Positions 11,870-23,217 of a stretch of DNA of 64,000 bases are shown here, piece after piece. Source of the stretch: Budorcas taxicolor (Eukaryota; Chordata; Mammalia; Artiodactyla; Bovidae); assembly GCF_023091745.1 (NCBI RefSeq), contig NC_068915.1, forward strand, positions 48,232,001-48,296,000, in the 5' to 3' direction. The notes below the pieces were generated by a model. It was not told the DNA's origin and ran no database searches. It saw nothing but the letters and a program-made list of their open reading frames with translations. Both the position numbers and the translations under genes were made by a program. Position 1 is the stretch's first letter, and every line of letters starts with the position of its first letter.

Positions 11870-12306
11870 TGTTTACAAGCTTTCACCATAAAGGGTCTAA
11901 GGAACAAAAATTATATGATTGCACCAATTAATGCAGAAATACATTTAACAAAATTCTATACTCACTCATGACAAAAACATTCAGCAGACTAGGAAAGGAT
12001 GAGAGATTTCTCAACTTCATAGAGCATCTCTACAAAAAAAAAAACCCAATAGCAAACAACATACTTAGTGGTAAGAAATGATTCTTCTATCTTAAAATTT
12101 GGAAGATGATAACAATGTCCTTTCCCATCAATCATAGCATCATACTGGAATTCTTAACTAGCACAAGCAAGAAAAAGAGATAAAGAAGAAACAATAAAGA
12201 ACTACATATTGGAAAGGAATAAATAAAAACATCTTTGTTCACAGATGACATGAATGTGTATGTAAAAAAGTCCCCCAAACCTATAAACTAATTAATGCTA
12301 ATTAGG
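11870..12306 (+). mobile_element. L1 ORF2 fragment, left part
   Basis: Decayed L1 ORF2 in sense, covering part of the reverse transcriptase region. 'cagatgacatgaatgtgtat' near 12242 corresponds to the FADDM active-site area of L1 RT. Frames are broken throughout. The element is interrupted by a Bov-A2 SINE and continues afterwards. Confidence 0.65.
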
Positions 12307-12317
12307 TAGATAGATTT

Positions 12318-12592
12318 GAGAAGGAATTGGCACCCCACTCCAGTACTCTTGCCTGGAAAAATCCCATGGATAGAGGAGCCTGGTAGGCTGCAGTTCATGG
12401 GGTCGCGAAGAGTCGGACACGACTGAGCAACTTTGCTTTCACTTTTCCCTTTCATGCATTGGAGAAGGAAATGGCAAGCCACTCCAGAGTTCTTGCCTGG
12501 AGAATCCCAGGGACGATGGAGCCTGGTGGGCTGCCGTCTATGGGGTTGCACAGAGTCAGACATGACTGAAGTGACTTAGCAGCAGCAGCTGA
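12318..12592 (+). mobile_element. Bov-A2 SINE
   Basis: Dimeric Bov-A2: two related units, each with 'ccactccag' and 'cttgcctgg', ending in 'cttagcagcagcagc'. Flanked by related duplications, 'tagatagattt' at 12307-12317 and 'tagatagataaattt' at about 12593-12607. It sits in the L1 ORF2 fragment and is therefore younger. Confidence 0.9.
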
Positions 12593-12607
12593 TAGATAGA
12601 TAAATTT

Positions 12608-12810
12608 CCTAGAACTAACTAGTATAGGAAAGACACAGTATGCATGGCTAATGAAGTAAAGTCAATTGCTTTCCCAAATAGCAGCAATAAACAACTGGAA
12701 ACTGTAATTCAAAATAATACCATTTATGGTAGCCTCCCTAAAAATACAAAATTAAATCTAACAAAATACCTATGCAGATATATATGCAGATTCCTTCAAA
12801 TTCAGTATCA
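12608..12810 (+). mobile_element. L1 ORF2 fragment, right part
   Basis: Continues the L1 split by the SINE, with 'ttgctttcccaaatagcagc' and 'aaaatacctatgcagatata' in the expected L1 order. No open frame remains. Confidence 0.55.
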
Positions 12811-12832
12811 TTAAGATGTCAACTAAAAAGTA

Positions 12833-13345
12833 ATGCACAGCCTGAAAGTTTAGAATTGTGCTTTATTTGATAGACAAAACTGAGGACTTAGGCCAAGCTG
12901 GGAATGCACCCTTTCAGAGAACTCTGAGGGACTTCTGTGCAGGGATAAGGAAGCAGCCAGGATATCTAAGAGTTTTTGCAGCAAGGCTTAGGTAGGCAGA
13001 ACTTCAAAGGACTACCATTAATTAAATAAAACTAGATGTTTCTATGTATGGGAAGATGCAAACCTCTGGGCTCTTTGAAATCATTCCTTTGATTCACATC
13101 TTAATTATTTAGGACCAGTATCCTGCATTTGTCCATCCTGAATCCCCTCAGAGTGCAAAATGGGGGTGCACAATGGGGGTGACTGCAGTGGCTGATTGCT
13201 TGGCAGCAGGACAGTCCATCTGTCTCTATTCTGAATTCCCTCGAGAGTCATCTGCTGAGGTAGCTGCTGTGACCTGATGGATGAAATATCCTTACTTTAC
13301 AGATACGTCAGTCAATGTTCTTCATTTCATAACATCAGTACTTTA
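12833..13345 (-). mobile_element. Probable solo retroviral LTR, antisense
   Basis: About 510 bases with LTR-like features on the minus strand. A polyadenylation signal AATAAA (plus-strand 'gctttatttg' near 12861) lies close to one end, preceded by a GC-richer segment ending 'ggcctaagtcctcagttttg'. A direct repeat of 'gcaaaatgggggt' and 'gcacaatgggggt' lies near 13157-13185. There is no internal retroviral sequence on either side. I could not fix the termini or a target-site duplication, so family and boundaries are provisional. Confidence 0.45.
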
Positions 13346-13917
13346 CACCTCTATGAAGTACTTTAATGGAACTTCAATTAAATCTCAGGAATCTATGTAT
13401 GGGTTGAGTTCAGTTCAGTTCATTCGCTGAGGCATGTCTGACTCTTTGCAAACCCATGGACTGCAACACCTAAGGCCACCCTGTCCATCACCAACTCCCC
13501 CAGAGATTACTCAAACTCATGTCCGTTGAGTCAGTGACACCATCCAAGCATCTCATCCTCTGTTATCCCTTTCTCCTCCCACCTTCAATCTTTCCCAGCA
13601 TCAGGGTCTTTTCAAATGAGTCAATTCTTTGAATCAGCTAGCCAAAGTATTGGAATTCCAGCTTCAGCATCAGTCCTTCCAATGAACATTCGGGACTGAT
13701 TTCCTATAGGATGGACTGGTTGGATCTCCTTGCAGTCCAAGGGACTTTCAAGAGTCTTCTCCAATACCACAGTTCAAAAGCATCAGTTCTTCAGCGCTCA
13801 GCTTTCTTTATATTCTGACTCGCACATCCATACACGACTGCTGGAAAAACAAAAGCTTTGACTAGACAGACCTTTGTTAGCAAAGTAATGTCTGTTTTTT
13901 AATATGCTGTCTAGGTG

Positions 13918-14149
13918 GAAAGTCCCATGGATGGAGGAGCCTGGTGGGCTGCAGTCCATGGTGTCGCTAAGAATTGGACATGACTGAGTGCCTTCACTTT
14001 CACTTTTCACTTTCATGCATTGGAGGAGGAAATGGCAACCCACTCCAGTGTTCTTGCCTGGAGAATCCCAGGGACGGGGGAGCCTGATGGGCTGCCGTCT
14101 CTGGGGTCGCACAGAGTCGGACAAGCAACTTAGCAGCAGCAGCAGCAGC
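13918..14149 (+). mobile_element. Bov-A2 SINE, 5'-truncated, nested in BovB
   Basis: Starts inside the first Bov-A unit ('aagtcccatggatggagg'), includes the whole second unit and ends with a long AGC tail at about 14132-14149. BovB reads up to 'ctgtctaggt' on the left and resumes with 'ggttggtcataac' on the right. Confidence 0.9.
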
Positions 14150-14899
14150 TGGTTGGTCATAACTGTTCTTCCAAGGAGCAAGCATCTTTTAATTTCATGG
14201 CTACAGTCACCATCTACAGTGATTTGAGATACAAAAAAAAAAAAAGAGTCTGACACTATTTCCACTATTTCCCCATCTATTTACCATGAAGTGATGGGAC
14301 CAGATGCCATAATCTTACTTTTCTGAATGTTAAGCTTTAAGCCAAATTTTTCACTCTCCTCTTTCACTTTCAGCAAGCTGCTGTTTAGTTCTTCTTAGCT
14401 TTCTGACATAAGGGTGGTGTCATCTGCATATCTGAGGTTTCTGATATTTCTCCTGGCAATCTTGATTCCAGCTTGTGCTTCATCCAGCCCAGCATTTCTC
14501 ATGATGTACTCTGCATGTAAGTTAAATAAGCAGGGTGACAATGTACAGCCTTGATGTACTCCTTTCCCAATTTGGAGCCAGTCTGTTGTTCCATGTCCAG
14601 TTCTAACTGTTGCTTCCTGACTTGCATACAGATTTCTCAAGAGGCAGGTCTGGTGGTCTGGTATTCCCATATCTTTCAGAATTTTCCACAGTTTATTATG
14701 ATCCACACAATCAAAGGCTTTGGCATAGTCAATAAAGCAGAAGTAGATGTTTTTCTGGAGTTCTCTTGCTTTTTGATGATCCAATGGATGTTGGCAGTTT
14801 GATCAATGTCTGGTTCCTCTGCCTTTTCTAAATCCAGCTTGAACATCTGGAAGTTCACAGTTCACATACTGTTGAAGCCTGGCATGGAGGATTTTGAGG

Positions 14900-15090
14900 A
14901 TCCCTTGTGGCTCAGCTGGTAAAGAATCTGCCCACAATGTGGGAGACCTGGATTCAGTCCTTGGGTTGGGAAGATCCCCTGGAGAAAGGAAAGGCTGCCC
15001 ACTCCAGTATTCTGGCCTACAGAATTCCATGACTATACAGTCCATGGGGTCGCAAAGAGTCGGACATGACTGAGCACTTTCACTTTCACT
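14900..15090 (+). mobile_element. Bov-tA SINE nested in BovB
   Basis: Sense Bov-tA: a tRNA-like head ('ggctcagctggtaaagaat' and a degenerate B box near 14958) followed by a Bov-A unit ending 'cggacatgactgagc' and 'actttcactttcac'. BovB continues at about 15091 with a short gap relative to other copies. Confidence 0.88.
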
Positions 15091-15315
15091 TGCTAGCGTG
15101 TGACATGAGTGCAGTTGTGCTGTAATTTGAGCATTCTTTGGCATTGCCTTTCTTTTGGATTGTAATGAAAACTGACCTTCTCCAGCCCTGTGGCTGGAAA
15201 TTCTATTGGTATCTGTAGACAATAACAACCTAGTAGCAGAGACCACATTTAGTGTACAGATCTAGATTTCTAACACAATTTTCCAATAAAAAGACCCAGA
15301 GGTACTTGAAAATAT

Positions 15316-16104
15316 TTGTTGTTGTTCAGTTATTTAGTTGCTCAGTCATGTCTGACTCTTCAGGACTCCATGCGCTGTAGCACTTCAGGCTTCCCTATCC
15401 ATCACCAGCTCCCAGAGCTTGCTCAAACTAATGTCCATTGAGTTGGTGATACCATCCAACCATCCCACCCTCTGTTCTCCCTTCTTCTTCTGCCTTCAAT
15501 CTTTCCCAGCATCAGAGTCTTTTCTAATGAGTTAGCTCTTCTCATCAGGTGGTCATAGTATTGGAGCTTCAGTTTCAGCATCAGTCCTGCCAATGAATAT
15601 TCAAGATTGATTTCCTTTAGGATGGACTGGTTGGATCTTCTTGCAGTCCAAGGGATTCTCAAGAGTCTTCTCTAACACTGCAGTACAAAAGCATCAATTC
15701 TTTGGCTCTCAGCCTTCTTTATGGTCCAACTCTCACATTCGTATGTGACTACTGGAAAATCCATAGCTTTGACTATATGGACTTTTGCTGGCAAAGTAAT
15801 GTCTCTGCTTTTTAATATGCTATCTTGGTTGGTCATAACTATCCTTCCAAGGAGCAAGCATCTTTTAATTTCATGGCTGCACCATGCTTTCACCATCTGC
15901 AGTGATTTTGGAGCCAAAGAAAATAAAATCTGTTTCTGTTTCCATTGTTGCCCCATCTATTTGCCATGAAGTGATGGGACCAGATGACATGATCTTAGTT
16001 TTTTACATGTTGAGCTTTAAGCCAGCTTTTTCACTCTCCTCTTTCACCTTCATCAAGAGACTCTTTAGTTCCTCTTCACTTTCTGTCTTAAGGGTGGTGT
16101 CATC
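15316..16104 (-). mobile_element. BovB LINE 3' fragment, antisense
   Basis: A 5'-truncated BovB of about 790 bases that starts with 'ttgttgttcagttatttag' and ends at 'ggtggtgtcatc' in the RT active-site area. It is flanked by imperfect duplications, 'cttgaaaatat' at 15305-15315 and 'cttgaaaaaat' at 16105-16115. Coding frames are broken. Confidence 0.9.
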
Positions 16105-16243
16105 CTTGAAAAAATGCCCTGTTCTAAGACTGGGGCAGGGAATCTGTATGGAGATCCTGGAGCCAGTAGAGTGCCAGAAAGTACAGAAGCACTCAAAAGT
16201 TTACCAAAGCAAAACAACAACAACAAAATACCCACATTGTTGA

Positions 16244-16435
16244 AAGTGAAAGTCACTCAATTGTGTCCAACTCTTTGCAACCCCATGAACTATGCAGTCC
16301 ATGGATTTCTCCAGGCCAGAATACTGGAGTGAGTAGCCTTTCCCTTCTCCAGGGGATCTTCCAAACCCAGGGATCAAACCCAGGTCTCCTGAATTGCAGG
16401 TAGATTCTTAACAAGCTGAGCCACAAGGGAAGCCC
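16244..16435 (-). mobile_element. Bov-tA SINE, antisense, perfect TSD
   Basis: Antisense Bov-tA with the tRNA-like head at the right end ('gctgagccacaagggaagcc'). A perfect 14-base duplication, 'acccacattgttga', flanks it at 16230-16243 and 16436-16449, so the insertion is complete and fairly young. Confidence 0.93.
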
Positions 16436-16639
16436 ACCCACATTGTTGAGAGTATGTCAAAAAGGCATGTAAATCAACTGAAAGAAGACCCAATGCCTAT
16501 AGTTGGAATTTGAATCCCACAATAAATGAAGTACTATTGAATTACACCACAAAATATAAAATAAATGTCCATGGGTCACTCTGATATACCTAAATACTTT
16601 ACCAAGTAAATACATGAGAACAGAGTGAAATACCTGTAA

Positions 16640-17010
16640 ACAAAAATTCCAATAGTTTATGTAGCTCTGTCTCCCTCAAGAGATGGAGCACAACTGCCTA
16701 TATCTTAAGCGTGAGCTCTACGTAGTAACTTCCTTTCAAAAAGGACAGTAGAGAATGGGGGATGGGGAGAAACCTGACAAAAATGCAGCCAAATTGTTTT
16801 GGTTAATATCAGGTTGATAGTATATATACTTGATATGATGTAGTGAAAATGGCACTTTATTTTCGTAGTGGTCCTCTGCCAAACCATAACCCAGTAAATC
16901 ATAAGAAAAACATCATATATATATATGTATATACATACAATCATAGTAGTATTCTACAGTATATCTAACCAGTACTATATCTCAAATTTATTAAGTGTTA
17001 CAAAAATATT
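16640..17010 (+). mobile_element. Old L1M 3' UTR
   Basis: Sense match in order to the 3' untranslated region of an old L1M element: 'gagaaacctgacaaaaatgc', 'tcaggttgatagtatatata', 'cttgatatgatgtagtgaa' and 'accagtactatatctc'. A TA-rich microsatellite at about 16915-16940 lies inside it. Ends are approximate. Confidence 0.65.
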
Positions 17011-17183
17011 GTATTATAAATATTATTTTTAAGAAAAATCCAAGTAAGTAGAGAAGAAAGATCTTCAAATGTTTGCCTCTTAGGAGCAGGATTCAAGTAT
17101 TGGAAACGGCAAGATGGAATATGATAGTTTTCCTTTTTAAATTAGTATTTTTCAATAAAATTAACAGTGCATATAACTTATCT

Positions 17184-17265
17184 AGGGGAAAAAAAGAGAG
17201 AGAGAAGGGGAAAAGAGGAAGGAATGAAGGAAAAGATGGAGAAAGGAAGGAAGAAAAATAAAAGT
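17184..17265. repeat. Purine-rich (GA/GGAA)n tract
   Basis: Almost only A and G for about 80 bases. The 62-codon Lys/Glu-rich frame over it is compositional and not a gene. Confidence 0.85.
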
Positions 17266-18309
17266 CTTAGATTATCCAGCTCCAAATTAGCCAGGTAATA
17301 GTAGGTTAACCGGAACGTAAACTCAATTCTTTCTGATGCTAAAGCCTATAGGAGTAGTCACATTTTTTTGGCCTTTCACAAAAAGAGGACAAAATGGCTA
17401 GAAGAGCAAAGTAATTTCTTAATTACTTAACTGTAGGTAAAAGGTAAAAAAATTCATTTCTCATCCTTCAGTAAATTCGCTGAAAATGTATTCAGTGCCA
17501 GATGTTATGGAGCTGAATAACTTGTACTCTAAGAGAGAACTTGGTCATCTTGCCTCAACAGTTGCAAGCAGTTAATTCAGTTCTACCTGCTTTGCCTTAA
17601 AACCATTTTAAGAGCTGATCTTCATAACCTCTATTGTCATATCTTCTGTTTTATTACCGGATTTTTATTTGCTAGGTCAGATTCTGGGGTGCGCTGTTAG
17701 TTTAGGTTGATGGGAGCACAGATTCAACATTTTTATACAAAGTGAAAACTTGTTTGCAGAGCTTAGGAAGAAAATAACCTCTTTTGAATTGAAGTGAGAA
17801 AGTTCTACTGCAACGTGTAAAAGCTGCTTTGCACATCACTGTATTCACTTCTTAATCAGAGGAGAATAATATATGATTTTTTTAGGTCAAGGCGTGTAGT
17901 GTTTCTCTTCTTTGATGCTTTATATTACCCATGTAGCCAATAGAAGAATAGATGGGGTCATTTCCCCCACTCTCCCCACCTTTTTAAATAATAGTTGCCC
18001 AGAGGAATGAAGCTAGTTTTATGTGTAATTATTTTAAGATTGAGTTAGATAATTCTCTTTTTCTTGATTATTTTCTCCTGTTGTGTTTTCAGTTGAGAAG
18101 CAACACAGTCTTTTTAATGAAGTGTGACTATCTGGACTGGAAACAGCTCTAAAGATTTAGACCTAACTCCTGGGGTTAGTTTGGCTGTTTTTTTAGAGCC
18201 CAGGCTGGGTTTTCATGAGGCCATGTGAGTTTCTTCTGCATCTGATGGGGAAGGGAAAAATGTGTTTATGTAAAGATTCAAAAAAATGACTGGGAGAACA
18301 AAACAACAA
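17266..18309. other. Unique sequence, no feature seen
   Basis: About 1 kb without a recognisable repeat, which is unusual in this window. I see no exon-like frame, splice pattern or CpG island. Confidence 0.5.
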
Positions 18310-18643
18310 TTCAGTTCAGTTCAGTTGAGTTGCTCAGTCGTGTCCGACTCTTTGCGACCCCATGAATCGCAGCACGCCAGGCCTCCCTGTCCATCACCAA
18401 CTCCCGGAGTTCACTCAAACTCACGTCCATCGAGTCGGTGATGCCATCCAGCCATCTCATCCTCTGTCGTCCCCTTCTCCTCCTGCCTCCAATCCCTCCC
18501 AGCATCAGAGTATTTTCCAATGAGTCAACTCTTCACATGAGGTGGCCAAAGTACTTGGGTTTCAGCTTTAGCACCATTCCTTCCAAAGAACACCCAGGGC
18601 TGATCTCCTTTAGAATGGACTGGTTGGATCTCCTTGCAGTCCA
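18310..18643 (-). mobile_element. BovB LINE 3' fragment, antisense, young-looking
   Basis: Clean antisense BovB 3' end from 'ttcagttcagttcagttgag' to 'ggatctccttgcagtcc', close to the family sequence I remember and retaining several CpGs. A short 'acaatt' match at both ends may be a target-site duplication. Confidence 0.92.
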
Positions 18644-20212
18644 CAATTACTTAGGTACAATAATTATTGTCAACTGTATCATCTAGTTATTATAGACAAT
18701 AATTAGAAAAATAGTTACTCAAATTTATCTCTCTAACAACTAATGTAAGAAAGCTACACAAAAACTTTCTCCTTTTAAAATAGCTAATATTTGCCTTTCT
18801 TTATTGTTTCGAATGGTGTAAAATGACATAAAGCCCACTCTTCCCTTTTAAATCACATTTCAAATGTTAAAACAATATCCAGATTATAAGCAAAGCAAAG
18901 CTTACAATTAAACTACACATGGATTGTGTTTTTAATTTTAATTGACAATTTAAATCTATATCATTATTTATTCCTTTTAAACTAAATTAATACTCTGTGA
19001 ACGTGAGGGATTCTTTATATTGGGCCATAGAAACCAATATTGTATTTACTGCACCGTATCACATTATTTCATTTGGTTCCTTAAAGTTACAGAGAAAGCA
19101 TCAGAATGAGAGTCAAATAATTGCTGATTTCCATAACATTAGTCACCTGACATTGGATAAGCTGCATGATAAAATCTTTCAGAGTTTCAATGTTCTTGAA
19201 TTTAATACAGAAATAATAGATGCTCATTGAATTTTCTAGGATCACTATCAGTGAAAACATGTGAATTTTTTTTACAAATTTGAGAATATCAATAATAATT
19301 TTATCAAAGATTATAATAAAATATTTGTGATATAGGCCATCATTTCATTGTAAAAGATTAAAACTTTGCAAGCATACTTAAATGTATTCATTTAAAGATA
19401 TATAAAGTTTTATAGGCCAATGCATTCATATTCTATATATTAAAGGAAATTGATGAGGCCTTCAAATTAAAGACAAATATTTTTGTTAATTTAGAAGAAA
19501 ATCAACATTTTGACTCAGTCTATCAAGTTCTGTAAATAGAACATGATTTATAAATGTATTATTTAGAAAAGATTTAACTTGAAAATCATTTAATAAATAA
19601 GGATATTATTGACATATATCAATTATGAATATTCTTTTAATGCTCTTAAACACACTTGAGAACAAGTTGCTATTACTGTATTTTATATAGCTTATATTTT
19701 TGCTTATATGATAATTTTCCTTATTTCTACTTAGTATGTTTTAAAATTTAACCAATGTTTAACCTTTTTAATTACCATAAATGACAATTAATACATAATA
19801 AGTATTTCAGTATGGAGAAGATTCATTACATAGGTTCTGAAAAAGTATTTCTAATGTATTATATATAAATGCATATTTCTAATACATTATATGTAAGTGC
19901 ATTCCTAAAATAGTATTTTTACAATAGTTCTGCAGCAACATTCTTAGTTATTAACTTCTTTCTCTGGGATTACTATACTATAGTTTTTTCACTTGAGATG
20001 CTACAGTTAAATTTGATTCATTTCATATTACACATTCTAAATTTATTTAAATTTACATTAAATGCTTCTTAGAAACTTATCCTATTTATAAAACCACTTA
20101 CAAATAAAGCAAGGAAGATTCAGTTTCAATGTTCTTGACATCTAGGATGATTATTTAAAGTATTTAGCAAAATTAATTGTTTAATTGGCATAAAAGTAAT
20201 TTGGAGGCAACT
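18644..20212. other. Unique AT-rich sequence with a small tandem duplication
   Basis: No gene or transposon recognised. A 28-base imperfect tandem duplication ('tttctaatgtattatatata' and 'tttctaatacattatatgta') lies at about 19848-19903. Confidence 0.5.
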
Positions 20213-20224
20213 ATGTACATGTTA

Positions 20225-20502
20225 GGCAATGGCACCCCACTCTAGTCCTCTTGCCTGGAAAATCCCATGGACGGAGGAGCCTGGTAGGCTGTAGTCCATG
20301 GGGTCGCGAAGAGTTAGACAGGACTAAGCGACCTCACTTTCACTTTTCACTTTCCTGCATTGGAGAAGGCAATGGCAACCCACTCCAGTGTTCTTGCCTG
20401 GAGAATCCCAGGGACGGGGGAGCCTGATGGGCTGCTGTCTATGGGATCGCACGGAGTCGGACACGACTGAAGCGACTTAGCAGCAGCAGCAGCAGCAGCA
20501 GC
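20225..20502 (+). mobile_element. Bov-A2 SINE with perfect TSD
   Basis: Complete dimeric Bov-A2 in sense with an AGC tail of about seven units. A perfect 12-base duplication, 'atgtacatgtta', lies at 20213-20224 and 20503-20514. This is one of the cleanest insertions in the window. Confidence 0.95.
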
Positions 20503-20514
20503 ATGTACATGTTA

Positions 20515-21574
20515 TAATATTGCTATGCTAATTATGAATGTTGCTTATCAAAATAAATTCCCTAAAGATGCACCACTTCTAAGTAACATGCAACTTATCA
20601 GTAATTACAAGTCAGACCAAATAGTCAAATTCAGGAAGAGTCCCTTCAAATAGTCAAATTCAGAAAGAGTTAGTAGTGTATCTTCCATTTGTGTTGTTAG
20701 GTTATAAAATTGTCAAAATATTAAATGTGCTTCTTACATCTCATTTTTATTTCTATAATTTGCTTGGTATAACAATAAGAGGTAATACTTGAAATGAAAT
20801 AGCATATAATTTAATACATACTCTAGTTCATCCCCTAACTATGGCAGAAGTGAAATTCTTTGCTAATAGCCCTGGAATCAACCTCATTGTTTTTCTAAAT
20901 ATTATAAAACAGTTTGTCATCCTTGCTTTATAACTTAACCCAATATATTTTACTTACATTCTCTCACTGGACTCTTCATTAAACTCATGTTCATGGGAAA
21001 ACAAGTTTAAGATTTTGGAGTCTTTAGAAGATCACCATGTTTTTCCAGATGGATCCCTAAACAGAAGCCATGTTTTACTGTTGTCAGATTATTCCAAGTT
21101 ATATTCTCAGTTTGTAAATTTAGAAATTTTACTGTATATCCTGAAGCTATATAGTCTAGAGTGGCTGACTCCTTCTATTGAAATGCATGGAAAACTAATA
21201 TATAAAATCAGAAGATCTGTGCATTCATTTAAGTGAAAATGATAACCAGTAATTAGATTAAATATTTATTTCAGCCTAGAGATCATTTTATTTCCCTCTC
21301 CATGCAAGCTGGTGGAAGCCAGATGACAGATGACTGCTTGGGGATAATGAAATCAGAAGGAAGAGGTTTCTATATAGTATTCAGATGTCTAACAACAGCA
21401 AAATTACATACCTTGCTGTAACCCATCAGTATAGAGATCTAGCTGTCCATATAATGGCCTACCAGGTATTCTTGACCCCACTGATGATACTGGCCTTTGT
21501 CATTTTTTCCTCCTCCTTCATTCCCACTTCATCAAATAAGCTCTCAATTAATCATATAATTGAAATAAAACAGT
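20515..21574. other. Unique sequence with a small tandem duplication
   Basis: No gene seen. A 24-base motif is repeated at a 29-base period at 20618-20641 and 20647-20670 ('caaatagtcaaattcag'). Confidence 0.5.
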
Positions 21575-21990
21575 TATTATTAGTTAACATTTATTTAAAA
21601 TGTTTACAATGTGTTAAAAACCATTCTGAGGACTTTAAACATGAATTATTTCAGTTACTCTTCTTGGTATTTCTTGTGTTCTGTACAGAAGTGGTTCTAG
21701 TGTATCACATATCATTCCACAGATAATGGAGTTTGTGGACTCTCTTCTGTCTTGATAATCTTGTTTGTCACCAGTTAAGATAGCCTGTAAGTCTTAGAGA
21801 TGAATTCTGCATTCTGCTTTTGAGTCTTGTCCAGTTATAGGTGTGTAGAAGTTTAAAACACATGATTTATGATCAAACATAGTTTAAAATACTTTTTTTT
21901 TTTTTTTTACAAATAGGACCTCATAAATCTACACAGTAACTTAGACATAAGTTTATTTTCATTTTGTAGATGAGGATACAGGTAGAGCAT
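21575..21990 (+). mobile_element. MIR SINE, left parts
   Basis: 'gttaacatttatttaaaatg' with 'gaggactttaaacatgaatt' (21575-21670) resembles the MIR 5' part. 'cattttgtagatgaggatac' (about 21960-21980) is the MIR core. The sequence between them is unassigned and includes a T run at 21894-21909. The 3' end lies beyond two younger insertions, at 22512-22600. Confidence 0.55.
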
Positions 21991-22215
21991 TGGCTTCCCA
22001 GCTGGCACTAGTGGTAAAAAATCTGCCTACCGATGCAGGAGACACAAGAGAGGCAGATTTGACTCCTGGGTTGGGAAGATACTCTGAAGTAGGAAATGGC
22101 AACCTGCTCCAGCATTCCTTCCCGGAAAATTTCATGGACAGAGGATCATGGTGAGCTACAGTCCATGGGGCCACAGAGTCAAATATGACTAAGTAACTGA
22201 ACCCACTAGCACACA
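21991..22215 (+). mobile_element. Bov-tA SINE inserted in MIR
   Basis: Sense Bov-tA with tRNA-like head ('ggcttcccagctggcactag') and Bov-A part. An 8-base duplication, 'tagagcat', flanks it at 21983-21990 and 22216-22223. Confidence 0.88.
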
Positions 22216-22238
22216 TAGAGCATAATTGATCAATAAAT

Positions 22239-22504
22239 CATTCAGTTCAGTTCAGTCGCTCAGTCATGTCTGACTCTTTGCGATCCCGTGGACTGCAGTA
22301 TGCCAGGCTTCCCTGTCTATCACCAACTCCTGGAGTTTACTCAAACTCATGTCCATTGAGGCGGTGGTGTCATTCAACCATCTCATTCTCTGTCATCCCC
22401 TTCTCCTCCTGCCTTCAATCATTCCCAGCATCAGGGTCTTTTCAAATGAGTCCATTCTTTGCATCAGTTGGCCAAAGTATCAGAGTTTCAGCTTCAGCAT
22501 CATT
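22239..22504 (-). mobile_element. BovB LINE 3' fragment inserted in MIR
   Basis: Antisense BovB 3' end from 'cattcagttcagttcagtcg' to 'cagcttcagcatcatt'. A 7-base match, 'aataaat', at 22232-22238 and 22505-22511 is the likely target-site duplication. Confidence 0.88.
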
Positions 22505-22511
22505 AATAAAT

Positions 22512-22610
22512 AGATAAAGAAAGCTCAAAAAATTAAGCTACTTTTCTAAGGTCACATAGAAGATGAATAATTATTTCCATGTTCTAGCTTGGGAACTGAC
22601 CCATCCTACT
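22512..22610 (+). mobile_element. MIR SINE, right part
   Basis: 'ctacttttctaaggtcacat' followed by the degenerate 'gaactgacccatc' segment fits the 3' half of MIR. It joins the MIR core at 21960-21990 when the two insertions are removed. Confidence 0.55.
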
Positions 22611-22774
22611 CTTTGTGATCTACACTTGGAGTACTGGAAATCTTGCACTGAGCATAGGATTTCTGGCTTTTAAAAGGAGCATTCTCAAATTTCATTTGTA
22701 AATCAGCAAATCTACATAAGGATTTGGGCATCTTTCATCTCACCCACAACTTAATAAATGATTCTTATTTACCT

Positions 22775-23147
22775 CAGTTCAGTTCAGTTCAGTCACTCAA
22801 TCATGTCTGACTCTTTGCAACCCCAGGGACTGCATTATGCCAGACTCTATCCATCACCAGCTCACAGAGCTTGCTTAAACTCATATCCATAGACTTGGTG
22901 ATGCCATCCAAACATCACATCCCTTCTCTTCCTGCCTTCAATCTCTCCCAGCATTAGGGTCTTTTCCAGTGAGTCAGTTTGTCACATCAGGTGACCATAG
23001 TATTGGACCTTCAGCATCAGTCTTTTCAATGAATATTCAGGACTGACTTCCTCTAGGATTGACTGGTTTGATCTCCTTGCAGTCCAGGGGACTCTCAAGA
23101 GTCTTCTTCAACACCACAGTTCAAAGCATTAATTCTTCAGCACTCAG
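22775..23147 (-). mobile_element. BovB LINE 3' fragment, antisense, 11-bp TSD
   Basis: Antisense BovB 3' end, 5'-truncated at 'cttcagcactcag'. A perfect 11-base duplication, 'cttatttacct', flanks it at 22764-22774 and 23148-23158. Confidence 0.93.
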
Positions 23148-23217
23148 CTTATTTACCTAGATTGTTGATTGATTGCATCTCACCTTTTTTCTTTTTATAC
23201 TGTACTAAGTACCTGTA

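Larger units (their letters stand above)
13405..15196 (-). mobile_element. BovB LINE, 5'-truncated, antisense, with two SINEs
   Basis: Antisense BovB reaching from the 3' tail ('agttcagttcagttcattcg') to the early reverse transcriptase region ('ggcattgcctttcttttgg' near 15140). It is interrupted by a Bov-A2 at 13918-14149 and a Bov-tA at 14900-15090. The RT motif YADD survives in a 129-codon minus frame at 14395-14784. Another BovB 3' fragment in the same orientation begins 120 bases further on. Confidence 0.92.

Noticed and set aside
21385..21726. 113-codon plus-strand frame with hydrophobic stretches
   Set aside because: It overlaps a degraded MIR piece at 21575-21670 and has no recognisable family; the hydrophobicity follows from T-rich sequence.
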